In this document: positions 60,482 through 64,000 of the stretch, piece by piece
Layout: every line of letters begins with the position of its first letter
Numbering within the stretch: the stretch's first letter is position 1
The notes under the pieces: model-generated
Databases searched by the model: none
The model's input: the letters and a program-made list of their open reading frames with translations, nothing else
Told to the model about the DNA's origin: nothing
Assembly (NCBI GenBank): GCA_045617105.1
Contig: JAZLHW010000048.1
Location: 21,189-85,188, forward strand
Length of the DNA stretch: 64,000 nt
DNA from: CALELM01 sp045617105
GTDB lineage: Bacteria > Bacillota > Negativicutes > Selenomonadales > Selenomonadaceae
Direction of reading: 5' to 3'
Program-made: the position numbers and the translations under genes

Positions 60482-61508
60482 CTGGCTTTCCCTGCTGCTC
60501 TGCGGATTCCTCAGTCACAGAGGAAAGCAGTCTTGCACGAATTTTTTCCTCGATTTCCTGAATCAGCTCCGGCTGTTCCAAAAGTGCCGCCTTCGCATTT
60601 TCCTTTCCCTGTCCCAAGCGAGTACCTTCATAGGAGAACCATGCCCCGCTCTTGTCAACGATATCAAGCTCCACGCCCATATCAACAATACTGGACAGCT
60701 TCGATACGCCTTCCCCGTACAGGATATCAAATTCTGCCTGCTTGAAGGGAGGCGCGATCTTGTTTTTTACAACCTTAATGCGGGTACGGTTGCCAATCAC
60801 ATCCGTCCCCTGTTTCAAGGTATCGATCTTGCGGACATCCATACGCACAGAAGCATAGAACTTCAAAGCGCGTCCGCCAGTCGTTGTCTCAGGATTTCCG
60901 AACATGACACCGACCTTTTCACGGATCTGATTGATAAATACAGCTGTCGTGCGCGACTTGCTGATAACGCCCGTCAGCTTGCGCATTGCTTGGCTCATCA
61001 AGCGGGCATGAAGCCCAACATGCGAGTCACCCATATCTCCATCGATCTCTGCCTTTGGAACAAGTGCCGCAACAGAATCGACAACGATAATATCGATCGC
61101 TCCGCTGCGAACCAATGCCTCAGCAATATCCAATGCCTGTTCCCCTGTATCCGGCTGGGAGATCAGGAGGTCGTCGATATTTACACCCAGCTTCTGCGCA
61201 TACACAGGATCAAGTGCATGCTCCGCATCAATAAATGCCGCAATACCGCCCGACTTTTGCGCCTCTGCGATCATGTGAAGCGTAACGGTCGTCTTACCGG
61301 AAGATTCCGGACCATATACCTCAATGATACGCCCGCGCGGAACTCCGCCGACACCAAGAGCAATGTCCAAAGGAAGAATACCTGTCGAAATAACCTCCAC
61401 GTTCATGCTCGCCTTGGCATCTCCCAAACGCATAATAGCACCTTTGCCGAAATCCTTCTCAATCTTCTTCAGTGCTGTCTCCAATGCTTCATTCTTGTCT
61501 GTAGCCAA
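60462..61508 (-). CDS. recA: Recombinase RecA
   Basis: A 348-residue recombinase with Walker A GPESSGKTT, IIVVDSVAALVPKAEIDGD and the DNA-binding loops (GDSHVGLHARLMSQAMRKLT, GNPETTTGGRALKFYASVR). It pairs homologous DNA and triggers SOS. TTG start at 61506-61508 behind AAAGGAG; the longer frame upstream reads through the promoter hairpin. No LexA-type box is visible in the upstream 130 bp. The promoter is provided by a hairpin repeat. Confidence 0.96.
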   Translation of the reverse strand: MATDKNEALETALKKIEKDFGKGAIMRLGDAKASMNVEVISTGILPLDIALGVGGVPRGRIIEVYGPESSGKTTVTLHMIAEAQKSGGIAAFIDAEHALDPVYAQKLGVNIDDLLISQPDTGEQALDIAEALVRSGAIDIIVVDSVAALVPKAEIDGDMGDSHVGLHARLMSQAMRKLTGVISKSRTTAVFINQIREKVGVMFGNPETTTGGRALKFYASVRMDVRKIDTLKQGTDVIGNRTRIKVVKNKIAPPFKQAEFDILYGEGVSKLSSIVDMGVELDIVDKSGAWFSYEGTRLGQGKENAKAALLEQPELIQEIEEKIRARLLSSVTEESAEQQGKPDETADE

Positions 61509-61541
61509 ATCTATCACTCCTTTTCTTATCATTCCATGAAG

Positions 61542-61619
61542 ATTATAACGCCCTCCATCAAGGAAAAGCAACAAGCATTTTCTTGATGGAGGGCGTTTCA
61601 ACGAAGCGGGAATTATTCG
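61542..61619 (-). repeat. Short hairpin repeat carrying the recA promoter
   Basis: A 23-bp stem with two mismatches (61548-61570 with 61576-61598, outer arm AACGCCCTCCATCAAG) is followed by a second perfect 10-bp hairpin, CAACGAAGCG/CGCTTCGTTG (about 61599-61627). Both modules occur in the 150-bp repeats. On the minus strand TTGCTT (61566-61571), 18 bases and TATAAT (61542-61547) give the recA promoter. Confidence 0.75.
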
Positions 61620-61659
61620 CTTCGTTGCAATTCAAATCCGATGGGCTTTGCATTGAAAC

Positions 61660-61696
61660 AAAAAATTGGCATGGTTCCAATGGAACCATGCCAATT
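61660..61696 (-). terminator. Intrinsic terminator of the RND pump gene
   Basis: GGCATGGTT and AACCATGCC form the core of a longer near-palindrome (61664-61696). On the minus strand six T follow (complement of 61660-61665). It lies 35 bp after the pump gene stop. Confidence 0.8.
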
Positions 61697-61730
61697 TTCC
61701 TTGCCAACCTCTCTGAATCACATACATTTA

Positions 61731-64000
61731 TTACATGTAATCAGACGATTCTTTCTTGCGATCCTGCTTGAGCATGCCCGTCTTTGCAGCAAACCACTCA
61801 ACGACAACAAAGAACACTGGTATCAGGAATATACCCAATGCTGTCGCAAAGGTCATGCCGCCGACAACAGCCACGCCCATGCCGTTACGGGATGCAGCAC
61901 CTGCACCAGTCGCAACTGCCAAAGGCACGCAGCCCAGAATAAAGGCAAACGATGTCATCAGGATCGGACGCAGACGAAGCCCTGCTGCCTCAAGGGCTGC
62001 CTTGACCGGCTCCATGCCCCTGTCCACGCGAACCTTTGCAAACTCTACAATCAAGATTGCATTCTTTGCCGCAAGTCCCATGATCATGATGATACCGATC
62101 TGCATATACACACTGTTCTGGAGTCCAGGATTCGGCGTACCATCCAAAGCCTGCAAAATTCCCAAACCATACTCAGACACGACTGCACCAAACACACCTG
62201 TCGGAACTGTCAAGAGTACCGCATACGGGACACTCCAGCTTTCGTAAAGAGCAGCCAAACAGAGGAATACAAACACAAGCGCCATCGCAAAAATACGAGC
62301 GGTTGAATTCTGTGTCTTCTGTTCCTCACGGCTCTGCCCGGACCATTCAATGTTGAAGCCTGACGGAGCAACCTGACGGACGACCTCCTCAGCAGCAGCC
62401 ATTGCCTGTCCGGAGCTGTAGCCAGCCCCTACGTTGCCCTGAATCTGCACGGCTCTTGCCGCATTGAAACGGGAAATGACAGACGGTCCCGTACCGAGCT
62501 TTGGCTGAAGCAAGGTATCCAATGGAACCATCGTGCCAGTCTTGCTCTTCACGAAGATAAAGCGGGCTGCATCAACCTCTGTACGGAACAGGGTATCTGC
62601 CTGAAGCTTTACCTTGTAGGAACGTCCAAACTTGTTAAAGTCATTGACTTCAAAACCACCGAAGTTAGCCTGCAATGCCGTAAACACATCGGACAGCTGT
62701 ACGCCCAACAGCTTAACCTTCTCTCGATTGATTTCGAAATTGTAAATAGGCGAAGCAATGTTGAACGTGCTGCGAACGCCCAGAAGCTCTGGCCTTTGGT
62801 TCATCGCAGCAAGTATCTTCTGCGTGATCTCGCTCAGTTCCTCATCGGAATGTCCTGACATATCCTGCAGCTGCATGCTCCAGCCGCCGACCATGCCAAG
62901 ACCTGGAAGTGCCGGTGGATTGAATGCCAGCACCTGTGCCTCAGGTGCTGCCTTCATGCCAACACCAAAGGTCTTTGCCACAATACTGTCAACACTTGTC
63001 TCCAGGCTTGTACGCTCCTCCCAAGGCTTGAGCCCTATGAACAAGGTAGCCGCATTCGGTTTAGCACCATTCGACATTATATCAAACCCTGTAACGTACA
63101 TGACATTATCCACACCATCCAGCTTTTGCAGCTCATCTGCTACCTTGGTTACAGATGCTTGCGTGCGGTTCATGGAGGTTCCCTCCGGAAGACTTACCGA
63201 TGCCAGATAAAACCCCTGATCCTCGTCAGGAACGAAGGTCGACGGCAGCTTCCCAAAAACGACCCAAGTCAAGCCGCAGACAATGACCATGAAAACAACT
63301 GCCAGCTTGGAATGGCGGACAAACTTCGCAACAATACTGACATAACGATGCTTTGTGGCATCAAAACCACGATTAAACGCATCAAAGAAACGTCCCAAAA
63401 CGCCCTTCTTCTCCTCTGCGGAATGAGGCTTCAAAATCATGGCACAAAGTGCAGGTGTAAGCGTCAAGGCTACAAATGCGGAAAGTGCCATGGACACAGC
63501 AATCGTAAGTGCAAACTGCCGATACAGAACACCCATCATGCCGCCCAGAAAAGCCACCGGTATAAACACCGCAGCAAGAACGAAAGCAACTGCCACAACC
63601 GGTCCCTGCACCTCGTCCATTGCACGTTCCGTTGCATCTACCGGATCAAGTCCCTCTTCCATGTGATGCTCAACATTCTCGATTACTACGATAGCATCGT
63701 CAACGACCAGACCGATGGCAAGCACCATTGCAAAAAGCGTCAAAGTATTGATAGAAAAATCCAAGAGCGCAAATGACCCCAGCGTACCGATCAAGGACAC
63801 CGGAACCGCCAAAAGAGGAATGATAGTTGCACGTACATTCTGCAAGAACAAGAAAATAACCAAAACGACCAAGACCAATGCTTCAAAGAAGGTCTCAAGG
63901 ACTTCTTCTATGGAGCTGTCAATGAATTTCGTGCTGTCGATGATCGTCTTGCACTCAAGATCCGGCGGGAAATCCTTCTTTGCTTCGTCAATAAGCTTTA
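61731..64000 (-). CDS. RND (HAE1/AcrB-type) efflux pump inner-membrane subunit, C-terminal part
   Basis: The gene runs off the right edge; about 756 residues are visible, roughly the last three quarters. RND features: FIDSSIEEVLETFFEALVLV, the helix-4 motif LFAMVLAIGLVVDDAIVVIE with its two proton-relay Asp residues, ALTLTPALCAMILKP, and the second-half VFLCLAALYESWSVPYAVLL and GLAAKNAILIVEFAK. It exports drugs or other hydrophobic compounds with a periplasmic adaptor and outer-membrane channel, which should lie upstream beyond the window. It confirms a diderm envelope. Confidence 0.93.
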   Translation of the reverse strand, partial: KLIDEAKKDFPPDLECKTIIDSTKFIDSSIEEVLETFFEALVLVVLVIFLFLQNVRATIIPLLAVPVSLIGTLGSFALLDFSINTLTLFAMVLAIGLVVDDAIVVIENVEHHMEEGLDPVDATERAMDEVQGPVVAVAFVLAAVFIPVAFLGGMMGVLYRQFALTIAVSMALSAFVALTLTPALCAMILKPHSAEEKKGVLGRFFDAFNRGFDATKHRYVSIVAKFVRHSKLAVVFMVIVCGLTWVVFGKLPSTFVPDEDQGFYLASVSLPEGTSMNRTQASVTKVADELQKLDGVDNVMYVTGFDIMSNGAKPNAATLFIGLKPWEERTSLETSVDSIVAKTFGVGMKAAPEAQVLAFNPPALPGLGMVGGWSMQLQDMSGHSDEELSEITQKILAAMNQRPELLGVRSTFNIASPIYNFEINREKVKLLGVQLSDVFTALQANFGGFEVNDFNKFGRSYKVKLQADTLFRTEVDAARFIFVKSKTGTMVPLDTLLQPKLGTGPSVISRFNAARAVQIQGNVGAGYSSGQAMAAAEEVVRQVAPSGFNIEWSGQSREEQKTQNSTARIFAMALVFVFLCLAALYESWSVPYAVLLTVPTGVFGAVVSEYGLGILQALDGTPNPGLQNSVYMQIGIIMIMGLAAKNAILIVEFAKVRVDRGMEPVKAALEAAGLRLRPILMTSFAFILGCVPLAVATGAGAASRNGMGVAVVGGMTFATALGIFLIPVFFVVVEWFAAKTGMLKQDRKKESSDYM

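Noticed and set aside
61602..61663. LexA/SOS box upstream of recA
   Set aside because: No GAAC-N4-GTTC-type site was found; the visible symmetry belongs to the hairpin repeat and the pump terminator.

Overview
The window fits a diderm member of the Firmicutes, most likely Selenomonadaceae (Negativicutes). Gene neighbourhoods are Firmicutes-like: dnaA-dnaN-S4 protein-recF-gyrB, rpmH-rnpA-yidD-yidC-jag-mnmE-mnmG-rsmG, ispD-ispF-cysE-cysS-mrnC-rlmB-sigH, a T-box, CIRCE, RNA polymerase delta and ThyX. The envelope genes are those of an outer-membrane organism: a TonB receptor with ExbB, ExbD and TonB, and an RND pump. Genus is not resolved.

Layout. 1-0.5 kb: 5' part of an FAD oxidoreductase. 0.8-2.6 kb: terC-htpX behind a yybP-ykoY (Mn) riboswitch. 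2.6-10.3 kb: the origin, with gyrB, dciA-like, recF, S4 protein, dnaN and dnaA on the minus strand and DnaA boxes on both sides of dnaA. The dnaA-dnaN gap holds an AT-rich stretch, TAG-type triplets and a DnaA box in the order of a Bacillus-type unwinding site. 10.2-16.6 kb: rpmH to rsmG, diverging on the plus strand. 17-28 kb: orphan PTS IIB, CsoR-like repressor, eukaryal-type ileS with T-box, chemoreceptor, lgt, proC and a large hybrid kinase. 28.5-35.6 kb: a complete cobalamin-uptake unit (btuF, TonB receptor, btuD, btuC, exbB, exbD, tonB) behind a cobalamin riboswitch. 35.6-47.3 kb: sigH, rlmB, thyX, mrnC, cysS, cysE, ispF, ispD, a broken Rpn-family remnant, a tetrapyrrole methylase, mfd and a zinc-knuckle protein. 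47.4-53.8 kb: pyrG, rpoE (delta), argS, DUF1934, groEL-groES with CIRCE. 53.9-61.5 kb: metal ABC transporter, orphan membrane protein, second SigH-like sigma factor, secreted envelope proteins, recX and recA. The right edge cuts an RND pump.

The most unusual feature is a dispersed hairpin repeat family: three full copies of about 150 bp (16.85, 28.2 and 42.2 kb) and three short relatives (23.4, 51.6 and 61.5 kb). One full copy sits inside the Rpn remnant, flanked by 5-bp direct repeats, and removing it with one repeat restores the reading frame. All three short relatives lie directly upstream of a gene (lgt, DUF1934, recA) and place a TTGC(A/T)T-N18-TATAAT promoter at the same point of the repeat. 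The family therefore looks like a small non-autonomous mobile element whose end can serve as a promoter.

A second oddity is orientation. From about 17 kb to the right edge almost every gene, including ileS, argS, cysS, pyrG, groEL, mfd and recA, points toward the origin, that is, head-on to replication. The switch coincides with the first repeat copy, which suggests an inversion or an assembly join there. Long gene-free stretches are 505-835 (promoter, repeats, terminator), 9836-10303 (origin boxes, rpmH promoter), 16644-17059 (hairpin plus repeat), 21033-21438 (T-box, terminator), 23239-23538 (hairpin/promoter repeat, otherwise AT-rich), 28068-28465 (repeat, nothing else seen) and 35269-35585 (cobalamin riboswitch).
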